Below, one piece after another: positions 12,283-22,966 of a stretch of DNA of 64,000 nt. A program made the position numbers and the translations under genes. The notes beneath the pieces were generated by a model. It worked only from the letters and a program-made list of their open reading frames with translations, ran no database searches and was not told the DNA's origin. The DNA comes from Mesostigma viride (taxonomy: Eukaryota; Streptophyta; Mesostigmatophyceae; Mesostigmatales; Mesostigmataceae). Numbering within the stretch: the stretch's first letter is position 1; each line of letters opens with the position of its first letter. The stretch spans positions 61,335 to 125,334 of the forward strand of contig RPFO01001109.1 in NCBI GenBank assembly GCA_009746045.1, given 5' to 3'.

Positions 12283-13036
12283 TTAAGATCACTCAGCTCC
12301 CAAGAAGACCAGCATTTGATTGAATACAATAAGTGGAGCCCTGCCACAAATGCAGCAGTTAACAGTGGCCTTAAGGTTTCTCAATCCGCACGCGGAAGCA
12401 AGAAGCCTCCAGGGTGGGAGGGAGGGGAAAGAAACAATTGCGGATCATTGCCTGCCTAGCTTGCTTAAGGCATGGCCCGCCGACACACAAGCTGACATCA
12501 TCCTAAATTAATTAACACCGGCATGCGTCACACACCGGCCTGAACAGTGCTGAAAACGCCACTACAAACAGCGTGGCCACGCACCCCCAGGCTAGTGCGT
12601 TAACCGTACAGGTAGTTGTACAAGGTTCCCAAGACTGACAACCATAAAACGCGCCCATCGACCCCTTGGGCCGGTCCGAATCCACTATACAATAATTAAT
12701 CACGACTCACTAAATAACCCAAATCAGCCAAAGATTCGGTAAGCAACCAGCCGACCCTACAGGTCCCCACCTAACCTCAGCTGGTGCAACCAAACACGAA
12801 TCTTTGCAAGTGAAGTCGTATAAAACCTACAATTAATTTTCTCGGACCGCTAATTAATAGCCACCGACCCTTATAAACAACCGGGTCATCCAAGGAAAAT
12901 TCGGGCGAGCAGGAAACCCTTTGTACAGATCGAATTAGTCAGCCCATGTCGCAGACAGCCTTCCACATCCAGGCCAAGGCATGGCGGCCTTATCTTTCCC
13001 GCATGCGTTAATTAAACTATATTCAGAGAAAACCGA
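12283..13036. repeat. repeat C1: short member of the C1/C2 tandem pair
   Basis: The 754-bp unit begins TTAAGATCACTCAGCTCCCA and ends TATTCAGAGAAAACCGA. Its first ~125 bp match the start of C2 and its last ~609 bp (12427-13036) match the end of C2 at 14000-14608, so C1 is an internally deleted form. It directly abuts C2 head to tail. No terminal inverted repeats and no coding potential are seen. Confidence 0.7.
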
Positions 13037-14608
13037 TTAAGATCACTCAGCTCCCAAGAAGACCAGCATTTGATTGAATACAATAAGTGGAGCCCTGCCA
13101 CAAATGCAGCAGTTAACAGTGGCCTTAAGGTTTCTCAATCCGCACGCGGAAGCAAGAAGCCTCCACCCAATTACCCCCCCTGGCGCCAACCCCATTGCGC
13201 CGATTAAACTCATGACCACCGTGCGCGAAAGAGCGTGTCGCAACATCTTAAATGGCGACTCAGCCCGCGCTAGGCTATATTAACCCCCGCAGGGGCCCGC
13301 TGGTTACAATGCGACACAAGCCGGTGACCACCCCAAAAGCAAGCCCTCAAAAAGAGCCAGCATTTCGCAATTCCGGAACCGTCCAAAAAGGAAAGAGGTT
13401 TTACGACACCATAATAGACTGAGCCGCGCAGCAGGTGCTGAGACGAAAAGGAACGACAAAGGTCTGGCGTAGCCTCGCCTCCCTGAGACGCCCTCCCCAA
13501 CTCGAGTCTCGCAATAGGGAAATTTCTAGCTTCGGAGCGCAACTTCGCGCGGCTCCTATTGTCCCCAACCACCCCTCCTCGGCAGGGGCAGCTGGACAAC
13601 TGACCTGCCGCCACAAAAAATATTTTATGACAAAAAAAGGTCGTTGCTGACAGGAACCTGGTTCGGGACCTTTTGAGTCCAGGTCACGTCCCACGCACCA
13701 TCGCAAGGTGGCAAGCCTGCGATGTGACACTAGAGCTGTTTTAGAACCTTATAAACAGCTCCGCCGAAGCTGGCCAAACCGCCGGAGTAGCGCCCCATCC
13801 TTCGCCCATGTCAAAAAGACCCGCAGCCGGGGAAAACGACATGGGGGTAAATTTAAATTTTCTTTCCGTTGCACGACCAACTATACTATGCTTGGTCGAA
13901 CAACTTAGCGGTTGTGCCACCATCTGCCTCGGCTACAAGACAGATGCAACCCGCGCTAGAATGTGCAATTTTGCACAGGCGGCCATTGCCGCCATTCTGA
14001 AAGAAACAATTGCGGATCATTGCCTGCCTAGCTTGCTTAAGGCATGGCCCGCCGACACACAAGCTGACATCATCCTAAATTAATTAACACCGGCATGCGT
14101 CACACACCGGCCTGAACAGTGCTGAAAACGCCACTACAAACAGCGTGGCCACGCACCCCCAGGCTAGTGCGTTAACCGTACAGGTAGTTGTACAAGGTTC
14201 CCAAGACTGACAACCATAAAACGCGCCCATCGACCCCTTGGGCCGGTCCGAATCCACTATACAATAATTAATCACGACTCACTAAATAACCCAAATCAGC
14301 CAAAGATTCGGTAAGCAACCAGCCGACCCTACAGGTCCCCACCTAACCTCAGCTGGTGCAACCAAACACGAATCTTTGCAAGTGAAGTCGTATAAAACCT
14401 ACAATTAATTTTCTCGGACCGCTAATTAATAGCCACCGACCCTTATAAACAACCGGGTCATCCAAGGAAAATTCGGGCGAGCAGGAAACCCTTTGTACAG
14501 ATCGAATTAGTCAGCCCATGTCGCAGACAGCCTTCCACATCCAGGCCAAGGCATGGCGGCCTTATCTTTCCCGCATGCGTTAATTAAACTATATTCAGAG
14601 AAAACCGA
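13037..14608. repeat. repeat C2: long member of the C1/C2 tandem pair
   Basis: This 1572-bp unit has the same ends as C1 plus about 830 bp of unique interior (13167-13999) without a recognisable protein. The C1-C2 pair sits inside palindrome P2, between its GGAACCTT and TGCCACTTGG words, so it is younger than the composite. The head-to-tail arrangement with shared ends and no inverted repeats leaves the mechanism open. Confidence 0.7.
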
Positions 14609-15392
14609 TGCCACTTGGCAATCAGGTCCGTCACTATTTATCCGGCGAAAACCACTCGCCGGCATCAATTCCGCGCCACGTTCACGTGAACTTAACGCGG
14701 AATAGATGCCGGCGAGTGGTTTTCGCCGGATAAATAGTGACGGACCTGATTGCCAAGTGGCAAAAAGGTTCCGTCACTATTTATAATAACTAAGACCTCG
14801 TAAGTCGGGGGTTTGAATCCCTGTGGTGACACGGGTATTTCCGAATACCGGATACCAGAAGGCCAAACGAAAGTGCCAGAAGGGAAAATATGCCCGGTTG
14901 GAATATCGTTAAGGCGAGATTCGGTACTGCAGTAGGCATCAGTGGTACGATAGATATCGGCCCCCACACTACGACGTTTTAGTTATTATAAATAGTGACG
15001 GAACCTTTTTGCCACTTGGCAATCAGGTCCGTCACTATTTATCCGGCGAAAACCACTCGCCGGCATCAATTCCGCGCCACGTTCACGTGAACTTAACGCG
15101 GAATAGATGCCGGCGAGTGCATGGTTTTCGCCGGATAAATAGTGACGGACCTGATTGCCAAGTGGCAAAAAGGTTCCGTACGTCACTATTTATAATAACT
15201 ACCGTGTGCAGTTCTTGGACGTTTGGAATCATGGCATGGCTAACGTGATGACTGACTAGCTACCTTTTCAATGGTTTTCCATTTGCGGGTATTTCCTCGT
15301 AAATGGTGGGAGAGCGATCGCAGCAATGGTGCTCACCACTAGACACTCCCGGCCAGTTAGGCTCGAAACACACGCCCTGATCACGCATGCTG

Positions 15393-15591
15393 TTTCCGGC
15401 CCCACCGTCTAGGTCATCTAGTCGCTCTACACGTAAGCCAGCCATAATTTCAATGCACAAGGATACACATTTCCATCACCATTCATCTTCATCATCCTGA
15501 ACGACTCGAACACGCGGACAAGATAACGGCAGGCTCGAGCTACCATGGTCCGGATTCTCCCGATTTCTGGCCTGCGCTGGTTGTCTCCTTG
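15393..15591 (+). mobile_element. retroposon fragment with fixed 3' end (TTGTCTCCTTG)
   Basis: This block matches the reverse complement of 45429-45627 almost base for base. On this strand it ends ...GCGCTGGTTGTCTCCTTG, the constant end of a family whose other members are 5'-truncated to 199, 52, 51 and about 20 bp elsewhere in the window. Homology may extend upstream of 15393 but no other copy reaches that far. Confidence 0.6.
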
Positions 15592-15608
15592 ATACGGATA
15601 GTGAGGAG

Positions 15609-15977
15609 ATGGACCATGATGATGATGGGGCCGACGAGTTAGAGGCTGATTCTGAGGATGTTTGGACATATGTTAGCAAAGAGCGTGTCTTCAAGGATGG
15701 GCAGCAGACAAATAACTACCAAATGACGTGCTCAGAATGCAAGGCACATTTCAAGGGTTCTTCTACCCGAGGAAGGTGCCATATCATGGGCGGCACGTAT
15801 GCCAAGGATGCGAAAGTGTGCCCATGCTCGAAGCCGCCCAAGGCATTGCGTCTCAAGCTGTTGAGGGAGCAGGCGGAGAAGGATGACAAGGCCAGGAAGA
15901 GAAAGGCGGGTAGTGACGCCGGGAAGCAGGCCGTGATGCGCGGGCGGCAGCCAAAGGCAAGCTTACTGACCTTGTAG
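15609..15977 (+). CDS. BED-type zinc finger N-terminus of a hAT transposase, truncated
   Basis: This 122-codon ORF opens with an acidic stretch (MDHDDDGADELEADSEDVW) and then the BED-finger pattern of plant and algal hAT transposases: YVSKE, a CxxC pair in TCSECKAHFKG, an R-x-CHIMG turn and a final CPC. A basic, Lys/Arg-rich tail follows. The family normally continues with an RNase-H-like catalytic domain and a dimerisation domain over 500 or more residues. Here the frame stops after the finger, and a weak continuation in another frame (LLRHGRLWAHYCW, to about 16130) hints at decay. It sits 0.5 kb inside the right end of the surrounding hAT element, which supports its identity. It would bind transposon-end DNA in the nucleus; no catalysis is expected from this piece. 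Confidence 0.7.
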   Translation: MDHDDDGADELEADSEDVWTYVSKERVFKDGQQTNNYQMTCSECKAHFKGSSTRGRCHIMGGTYAKDAKVCPCSKPPKALRLKLLREQAEKDDKARKRKAGSDAGKQAVMRGRQPKASLLTL

Positions 15978-16522
15978 AAACCGACGCCTCCGATTGGCAG
16001 TCCGCTGATGCCGGCCAGCTCCTGCGGCATGGCCGGCTCTGGGCGCACTACTGCTGGGCCATCCGGTGCACTTTGTTAGCCTGCATGCCAGCCATAAAGC
16101 CTTTTGTATCCTTGCTTCATGCAGAACCATTAGTAATGGCCGGCCTACGATGAGTAGGCAATGTGTCTTATTTCTGGCAAAATGTCTTATTCATGCAGTA
16201 CCCCTAGTTGAATATAAACTTGACGTTTTGTTGTGCTTTTATTGAGTAACTATTCATTAGGGACAGCGCTTGTTGTTCTAGGTAGTGAGGACATTGGCAA
16301 GGCCATGTGCTAATGTGGCATATAAAGCCAAACTTGTGATGCTGGAGAACATGTTGGGTTGGTCAGATTGATGAATGATCATCAAAACCATGCAAAAACA
16401 TACTTTTAAGGGGTTAGCGTACGATTAGCGTATAATACACCGTATGAAGCGTATTATACATTATACACCTGCCAGGGCCGCGTACGATAGCGTATTGCGT
16501 ATGATTATACACTGCGCGGCAC

Positions 16523-17997
16523 CGGTATGCCTCCGAGGCTGCGTGCTGAAAGTCTTCATGCATCTCCTGCATGCTGCCGACTGAACCGCATGCGCCCCAG
16601 CCTTGATCCGGCCACCTAGGTGAGTCCCAGATGGGCTTCCGTGTTGGTCGCAATTGACAGTGTTGTGGTCACCATTTAAACCGCGCGCCGCCTAATCGAG
16701 GACTAGTGGGCCGCCTGGCCCCCGGCCTCTTGCCATTGCTATTGATCTTCCTGGATATTACACCAAGGCATTCGATACGATTATATGGGACGCCGGCCCT
16801 ATGGGTGGTCCTTCACTCGATCCTGTTCCGTGTCCCATCGTACATCGTTGAGATCATCCTCCAGTCACTATGAAGGGTCCCAAGCCCAGGTCCGTATACC
16901 GCTGACGACGTCACTCCGGCGTTCCCCCTGCACACCGGGGTGTGGCAGGGCTGTGTGCTCTCCCCATTTCTATTCATCATTATGGTGGAGTATATTATGC
17001 GGCGTGCACAAGCCCGCTTCGCCCGGGTGGAGGGGCGCCCGCCGGGGATTGAGGTCACGTACGGAGTACGCCAGCTATGTACGGCGGGGTTGACCCACCC
17101 TACCGCCTGAGCGATCTGATCTACGCTGATGCATGACACGACGCTCGTGGAACCCCCGGAGTCAGCCCAACTCTGGAGCCCTAGACAGCTTATCACTGGA
17201 AGCGCGGGCGGTGCATGGGGCTTATGATCAGCAAGAAAACGGAGGTCATGCATGGCCGTCGGCTTCACTGCTGGGATATAGCCCCACCCACCCTCCTCTT
17301 GCTCGGGAAGGCAGCCCCGTCCCCCCGGCGACTCGCTTCAAGCTCCTTGGCAGCTGGCTTCCCTCCACGGCCGACGACATCAACACCCGCATTGGCCAGG
17401 CCTGGGCGGCCCTCCGTCGCCTCGACAGGTTCTGCATGGACCCGATCTAATTGTAATAGTGCCGCTACCTGAGTGAGCGACGCAAGCGCACTCTGTTCAA
17501 GGCCCTAATTGTCCTCAGCATCCTCCTTTACGGCTGCGAGGCGTGGACCCTGCATGGACCAGGCGCTGAGCCAGCACTGAGCTTGACAGCACCGTCAGGC
17601 TAGAATGCTCCGTCATATCCTCGGCGTCCGCTACCAAGAACGCCGCACCCGGGCCGCGCTCTACTGCAAGCTCCCTCTTGGCACTGATACCATCCGACAC
17701 CGCCGCCTCCTCTTTGCCGGCCATCTTGCCCGCACAGACCAGGTGAATACCGATGTGGGCCCTGCCAGGGGGCTTACTGAGACGGCCCAACCAGGTAGAC
17801 ACCTCCTCCTATGGCGGGGTCCCCTTGTACGGTCCCATCGCAACCCATGCACTGGCCGCAAACTTGTGCGCGCCCGGCACCGGCGCGGCGTGACCCGGAC
17901 CTATGTGACACAACTGCTTGAAGATGCAGGGCTTCTGGGACTATCCGTACTCCGTGCCCGCATGATTGACAAGGAGAATTAATTAATTAATTAATAA
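16523..17997 (+). mobile_element. L1-like LINE ORF2 remnant, right part (RT to tail)
   Basis: This is the continuation of the LINE cut at 6935. Pieces in several frames include MGFRVGR near 16630, YYTKAFDTIIWD near 16760 (RT motif with the first catalytic Asp), FPLHTGVWQGCVLSPFLFII near 16925-16985 (the usual GxxQGxxLSP box), and the C-terminal block at 17605-17982 (MLRHILGVRYQERRTR, RRRLLFAGHLARTDQVNTD). It ends in an AATT repeat tail at about 17979-17997. It has several frame changes and stops and is inactive. The AATT-type tail is shared with the ORF1-only LINEs. Confidence 0.75.
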
Positions 17998-18387
17998 GCA
18001 CGTGACTGCGTCACGTGGGTGCCAATACAGAGTAAAGGAACCTTCAACCCTATATACACAGTGAGAAGGAGGGAGGGCGCCCTAGCTTCTCTCACTGCCG
18101 CAGGTGGGCAGGCCACAGAGCGCTCTCTCCACGGCATGGTGCCGGGGCGCAACACTGTGGGTGCAATACAACCAGTGCAATACCATAGGTAGGCTGACGC
18201 ATAGCTTATGCTACAAATGTGAGGTGGGCTCAAGACGTCGGCTAATTAAGGCGCAAGCTGATGGCCACAAGGTGCCAGAGCTAATTGAAGGTACTATAAC
18301 GCTGTGCGCTAATATCGTTTCAAGTGCTGTAATGCCTAAGCTATCCCATCATCGATTGCCCCCATCTAGACAACTAGCTGGAGTGCT

Positions 18388-19902
18388 CTATCCCGGGGAA
18401 GCCCGGGGGGGCTTCCACAGTTTCTTGTTGACGTAGAGGTCCCCGCCCCGCCAGTACACTTGGGGCTTCTCGGGGTTGGTCTTGTGGCGGATGTAGTCGG
18501 GCCACTGATCGCGGCGTTGCTGCTGCTGGGCTGGCGTCAGGTCGTCGTCAAGCGACCAGGAGGTGTCCACCAGCTTCTTGCGGCGAGAGAGGAACCGAAC
18601 TCGGGCTGTGATGTCGCTGAAGGTGAGGACCACTGGAGGGGGCCCAGCCTTGGCCCGTGGATGGGGCAGGCGGTAGGCGCCCTGCAGTATCGCACCTGGC
18701 AGCTGCATGCGCGCCAAGAGCTGTTTCTTCAGCTCGTCGAGAAGAGAGTCTGGGGTCTCCTCCGGCAGCATGTCGAAGCGCCTGAGGATGACCCGGCAGC
18801 GGCGACGGTCGCGGTCAGCGGCCTCGCGGCGCGTGTCTTCCAGCTCCTGGAGCTTGGTGGTGATGGCGGTCGTGGTAGAGGATGCCTGGCTCTTGAGCAG
18901 GTCCGCCCAGGAGGCGCGAGTCGAGGGGTCATCACTAGCCCTACCAGCAGGTTGGGCGGCGATGGTGGCCGTTCGCTCGGCGATCTCGGGGACCTGCGTG
19001 GCCAGGGCGTCTACCTTGGCGGCAACTGCCTCAAGTTTCACGGTGCCTTGGCCGACTCGGCCTTCCACCTGGTTAAGGCGGGTGGTCACAGTGGCTGTGG
19101 CCTCGGAAACTTTGGTGGCAATGTGCTCTTGCGTAGCAGTAAACTGAGGCTGGAGCTTAAGGGCGACTCTGGCTTCAATGTTGTTGACCTTGGCCGAGAG
19201 AGTGTTGAGTGGGCCGTCAGGCGCGTTCAGGGCGGCGAGCTGCTCAGCCATCGGCGCCAGCTGCTCCGCCACTGCAGCTCGGATGGAGTCCGTGCTGGGG
19301 GAGGTGCTGCTCTGCGGGGATGCTGCAGCTGCTGTGGCTGCCCGTCTGCGCTCATGCAGGAGGCTCCTGAGGCCAGCGTAGCCAATCTGGGTGATGTCGT
19401 GGGCGTCGCAGCGCAGGTAGCTGCACATGATGACTGCCTTCAAGTACGCCTCCGGTTCTTGAAGCAGCCATTCCCAGGCGGGCTTGGTGACCTTGTCGCC
19501 AGGGGTAGGCAGGAAAAGTTCGTCATGGCGGGCCAGGAACTTGATAACATCGTCACATTGTTCCTTCGTGAGCGTAAAGATTTCCAAGATGCAAAAATCC
19601 CGCTGGCCGGCGCCGAAGCGGTGGACGTCCCATTTGGTATGGGAAGTTCGGGTTTTCTTGGGAATGGGCGACGAATTTGGCGTAGAGCACTGCGTCGAGG
19701 GAGGCAGACCGGGGGGGAGAGCTTCGATCAGCGCAAAAAGGTTGGCGTCCGCAGGAGTTGATGTCGCACGTGCTGCTGTCGACGGGAATGCCGACGACAG
19801 CTCAAAATGTTTGTCAAGGCTGCGTTTTGGTGGAGAAGGAGAAATGGGCTGCCATCTGCGATAAGCACCTTCATGAGGGGTATGCTCCTGTTTTCTCCCC
19901 AC
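18388..19902 (-). CDS. LINE ORF1 protein (coiled coil plus RRM-like domain), intact 504 codons
   Basis: The minus-strand frame is open for 504 codons. The N-terminal ~50 residues are low complexity; a start further inside, near TPADANLFALIEALPPG, would align better with the related copy at 9431. A helical region with WDVHRFGAGQRDF follows, then a long heptad coiled coil (residues ~190-330, VSEATATVTTRLNQVEGRV), then an L1 ORF1p-like RNA-binding part (RRCRVILRRFD; FLSRRKKLVDTSWSLDDDLT; PAQQQQRRDQWPDYIRHK) ending VNKKLWKPP. Such proteins trimerise and coat LINE RNA as a nucleic-acid chaperone. No ORF2 follows in 18000-18388, so this is an ORF1-only element. It is the best-preserved LINE gene in the window. 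Confidence 0.75.
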   Translation of the reverse strand: MGRKQEHTPHEGAYRRWQPISPSPPKRSLDKHFELSSAFPSTAARATSTPADANLFALIEALPPGLPPSTQCSTPNSSPIPKKTRTSHTKWDVHRFGAGQRDFCILEIFTLTKEQCDDVIKFLARHDELFLPTPGDKVTKPAWEWLLQEPEAYLKAVIMCSYLRCDAHDITQIGYAGLRSLLHERRRAATAAAASPQSSTSPSTDSIRAAVAEQLAPMAEQLAALNAPDGPLNTLSAKVNNIEARVALKLQPQFTATQEHIATKVSEATATVTTRLNQVEGRVGQGTVKLEAVAAKVDALATQVPEIAERTATIAAQPAGRASDDPSTRASWADLLKSQASSTTTAITTKLQELEDTRREAADRDRRRCRVILRRFDMLPEETPDSLLDELKKQLLARMQLPGAILQGAYRLPHPRAKAGPPPVVLTFSDITARVRFLSRRKKLVDTSWSLDDDLTPAQQQQRRDQWPDYIRHKTNPEKPQVYWRGGDLYVNKKLWKPPRASPG

Positions 19903-20039
19903 GGGCCCCGCGGCCCGTTGCTAGCCAGGGTAAAAGTCCGCAGGTGGAGGTTATTGGCCCTGAGGATAGCCGCTACACTACTGCCGTGTCTGCCAGTACA
20001 GTAGAGGACAGCTCGGATGAGGATTACATCCCCATCTAG
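19800..20039 (+). CDS. acidic C-terminal ORF remnant, unrecognised
   Basis: A plus-strand frame overlapping the LINE ORF1 start runs GCVLVEKEKWAAICDKHLHE, then a Pro/Arg-rich stretch, and ends TVEDSSDEDYIPI with a stop. The acidic tail resembles that of the small ORF at 25890-26276, but no family is recognised. It may be the last exon of a transposase or of a lost host gene into which the LINE inserted. Confidence 0.25.
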   Translation, partial: AQNVCQGCVLVEKEKWAAICDKHLHEGYAPVFSPRAPRPVASQGKSPQVEVIGPEDSRYTTAVSASTVEDSSDEDYIPI

Positions 20040-22966
20040 TGCTTAATGGTTGGGGAATGATGCAGACGATATTTGTTTCAACTTTTGTGTAATTATTTTT
20101 TCTAATGATCGAGATTAGCATTGTACTCCGTGGCACATGTGCCTTTTGCGCATGACACGCAAGTACTTACTTATATACTTAGCGATATGTGCTATATGTC
20201 TCGAGTGGACACGTGTGTAGTACTCCTACACACAGATCTCGAGTGATTTATCTAGTACCAAATCCGAAAGGCTTGCATCACTCCCCGGAAAGGAGAACTT
20301 TTGCGGATGACTGTAGGTGTAAGTTGGCGATGCCATGGTAACCGGAGACGTCCGTCCTATAGTCAGCGAAAGTTGGTGCGAGAGGTCCCCAGTTCGATTA
20401 CGGTCGGATTCACTTGCAGATCGCGTTTTTCCGCGTTTTCCGCGGCCCGGCCCTGAACGCAAACGGTTTTCACCTTTGCGGAGTGCCTGATCAGAATATA
20501 TGTACTCCCAACGGAGATATGTTTCAATTAATTAATTGATCACAGCGACCACTAGCTGTATTGTTTTGTATCCACAGGTCAACCTGACAAGCACACGATC
20601 AATGGGCTAGCGCAGGATTTCGCTCCAACCATTTATGGCCAGCAGCAAGTATTGTTGTGATTTCTACTGTAATGACTCGATCTCATACGTCCAGATCAGT
20701 ACTTGTCTTGAGCAATTCAATATATGGGAGGGAGCAGTCCACTTAAAAGTAATTTAATGTCCCATCAGTTGTGACAACACGGCATGTATAGCTTCGATCC
20801 CGAGTCTCGACACATCCTAGTGCATGGGGGGCAAATTTGCTTATATGCATGCACAGTTAGGCATGCATTTATTCAGGCTTTAATTTAGATTCTGATTTAA
20901 TTTTCCAAGTTAAATTTATTTAACGTGTTTGTTCTTATATGAATGAGATTAGCATGGCATTCTGTGGCAAGGAAACTCACGCTGGGACCGTTCCAAGGAT
21001 GCTGCACCTGGTAAGCGCAAGGATGCTGGTGAGGTGACAAAGAAGGGCCCGATTGTGTTATTATACTACCAAGTAACGTTCAAGAGATTAGCATAGCACT
21101 CCGTGGCCCATGCCTCTGCGCATGGCACTTACGTACTTATTTACGTTTTATTTGCTTACTTACTATTGTTTACAATAAAGTTATCGTTCTACTTGCTTGC
21201 TTACTTATTTACGCACTTACTGGCTATTGCACACTCCATGCACATATATCTTGGCATCTCCCATGCCATGAGCACTACTGTCATGAAGGTTTCTACAACC
21301 CCGATGCTGTGGCCAACAGGTTGGATGCAGCAGATACCCTATTCCCAGAGAGATAGCTACAGCTGTTTGACTCGATCTTCAGCAGGCTGTTCCCAAGGCA
21401 AACCGCGAGGTTTCCCCATGTTGAGTGAGTGTCACACAGTGACGGTCAAACCCCGGGAGAGCATGAAGAGTCAGGCAAGCACCACAGAGGAAATAATGTT
21501 AGCTCAAGAATAAGTGCTGGGGTGTATGACAAGACTCAAGCATAGCCCACCACTCACAGGCAACCAACAACTACACTACATGCCAACAGTGCTGTACCTG
21601 TGACAGAAAGTTGGCGGCCAGCCTTGAGGAATGGTTATGCCACATAAGAGCTGTGAGTCGATGCACCGGGCAGCAAATGATCTGACAATGTAGTGTGATG
21701 GCAACAAAAACAAGCTGATTGTCCAGGCTGATGCCTGGGCTGACAGACCGGGTGGAGAACATTCATACGTGGCCGGGGGGCTGGGAGGCGACACGGGGAT
21801 AATACACGCAACTATAACAACCTGATCATGAAAAAATGAGGTACACACACAAGTCCATGAATGCGGCAGGCGGTAAGCTAAAGATATAAGTGCCGAATGC
21901 AAGGGTGGGTTGTCACGGCATCAGCTGCCACTGCTCAATTCAAGCACGTGTGCGCCACGAGGAGTGCAATGCACTGAAAGCATTCAACGTGCCACACCAC
22001 CCCAGACTTGGCGGCCCAGCAACTAAAGTGCCGTGCGGTGAGCAGCAGAGAATCGGCAAAGCTGCCATGCTTCTAATGCTGTCAGCGATTCGTAAAGCAC
22101 AAGGATTTTGTCGTCCTCCCCCACAAACATCCTCCGTTTGGACCGGAAAAACTGAGGCGTGAGCAGTGAGGCCTCCTGTGATACAGGCGTCTTAACAAAA
22201 AAAAAAAAGAAAAGAAAAAAAGATAGCTCTGGTGGCAGTGTAAAATGGGAGTAATGACGTCGCAGGTTTACCCAAATCCAAGAGAATCCCAGATGCAGCT
22301 TGCACATATGCATGTATGCAGGCATTTTGATGCCACAGAAATCCCTAAAAAACGGAGCCATGCAAGCAGTCAGAGGTGCTGCACATTGAATGCCCAAGAC
22401 GAGAATCATTGACTGTCAAGGACAAAGTTTGAACACCTCCACAGACATCGTACTGACCTTTGCAAACGTACCACGGTCATGTATGCTGCCAGTCTGCCAC
22501 ACGCAAGCATAAGCTTGCAAGCATAGGCTACTTCACTAGTAAACAAAATTGCAGCCTTAATGGCCGCAGCAGGCATGCCCTGATTCCTCATATCTTTTTC
22601 TCCAACTTGGTATTGTATGATAGACTGAAGCAATAGTACTATTAACGACTTGCCATCGGTTACATATCTCTTTCTCCAACTTGGTATCGTATGATAGACT
22701 GAAGCAATAGTACTATTTACGACTTGCCATCGGTTACTTACCACTGCTGCTACACATTTCCTTTGCTACGGGCACTTGATTATACATCAACACTTGTTTA
22801 TACATCACTTGTTTATACATACGGGCACTTGATTATACATCAATAATTGACCATGGTTCACGATGCCCGCTTACTTAACTGCTACTACTCAAGTTGCTAA
22901 AGAGCTCACTTTAACACAAATTACTTATTACTACTACTCAAAAGCTAGTTGTGAGGGCCAGGGTGC
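20040..22966. other. intergenic region, no gene supported
   Basis: No convincing coding exon is seen. The stretch holds three short copies of GAGATTAGCAT followed by a CxCCGTGGC-like word (near 20110, 20945 and 21087), an A-rich tract at about 22197-22220, and a 74-bp tandem duplication at 22589-22736. Reverse-complement TGTAA words (for example near 22655) could serve as 3'-end signals for the malonyl-CoA decarboxylase gene, whose last recognised codon is at 22967. A further 3' exon of that gene could hide here but was not found. Confidence 0.4.
22589..22736. repeat. 74-bp tandem duplication, two copies
   Basis: Two adjacent near-identical copies start CATATC(T/C) at 22589 and 22663. They lie just downstream of the decarboxylase stop codon, in its likely 3' UTR or flank. 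Confidence 0.8.

Larger units (their letters stand above)
11856..15200. mobile_element. composite fold-back element: palindrome-spacer-palindrome-inverted spacer-palindrome
   Basis: Three copies of a ~210-bp near-perfect palindrome lie at P1 11856-12067, P2 12257-12282 plus 14609-14791 (split by repeats C1/C2), and P3 14981-15200. Each begins AGTTATTATAAATAGTGACG and ends with its reverse complement. Between P1 and P2 is a 189-bp spacer (12068-12256). Between P2 and P3 is the same 189-bp spacer in opposite orientation (14792-14980). The whole block is flanked by ACCGT (11851-11855 and 15201-15205), a likely 5-bp target duplication. P3 has two extra short insertions of about 4 bp. The family is not recognised; it behaves like a fold-back DNA element. 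Confidence 0.8.
6936..16514 (+). mobile_element. hAT-type DNA transposon, 9.58 kb, loaded with nested insertions
   Basis: The left end (6936-6953) and the right end (16497-16514) are an 18-bp perfect terminal inverted repeat, CAGTGTATAATCATACGC. Both are flanked by the same 8 bases, CGCGGCAC (6928-6935 and 16515-16522). An 8-bp duplication with a CAGTG terminus is the hAT superfamily signature. Next to each end are many short GCGTATTATAC-like subterminal motifs (6951-7040; 16410-16497). A BED-finger ORF at 15609 agrees with hAT. No full transposase catalytic domain is seen, so it looks non-autonomous or decayed. Most of its length is later insertions: repeat pair A/B, an ORF1-only LINE, a palindrome composite and repeat pair C1/C2. 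It interrupts a LINE that resumes on the far side. Confidence 0.88.

Noticed and set aside
12283-14608. Helitron identity for the C1/C2 pair
   Set aside because: The tandem layout and lack of inverted repeats fit, but there is no CTRR end, no convincing 3' hairpin and no A/T insertion site.
18460-19761. 433-codon plus-strand ORF opposite the LINE ORF1
   Set aside because: It is the antisense shadow of the intact coiled-coil/RRM ORF1, which has clear family features.
20330-20425. tRNA- or SINE-like words (CAGTTCGATTACGG; TATAGTCAGCG)
   Set aside because: The putative T-arm does not pair well and no acceptor stem is visible.
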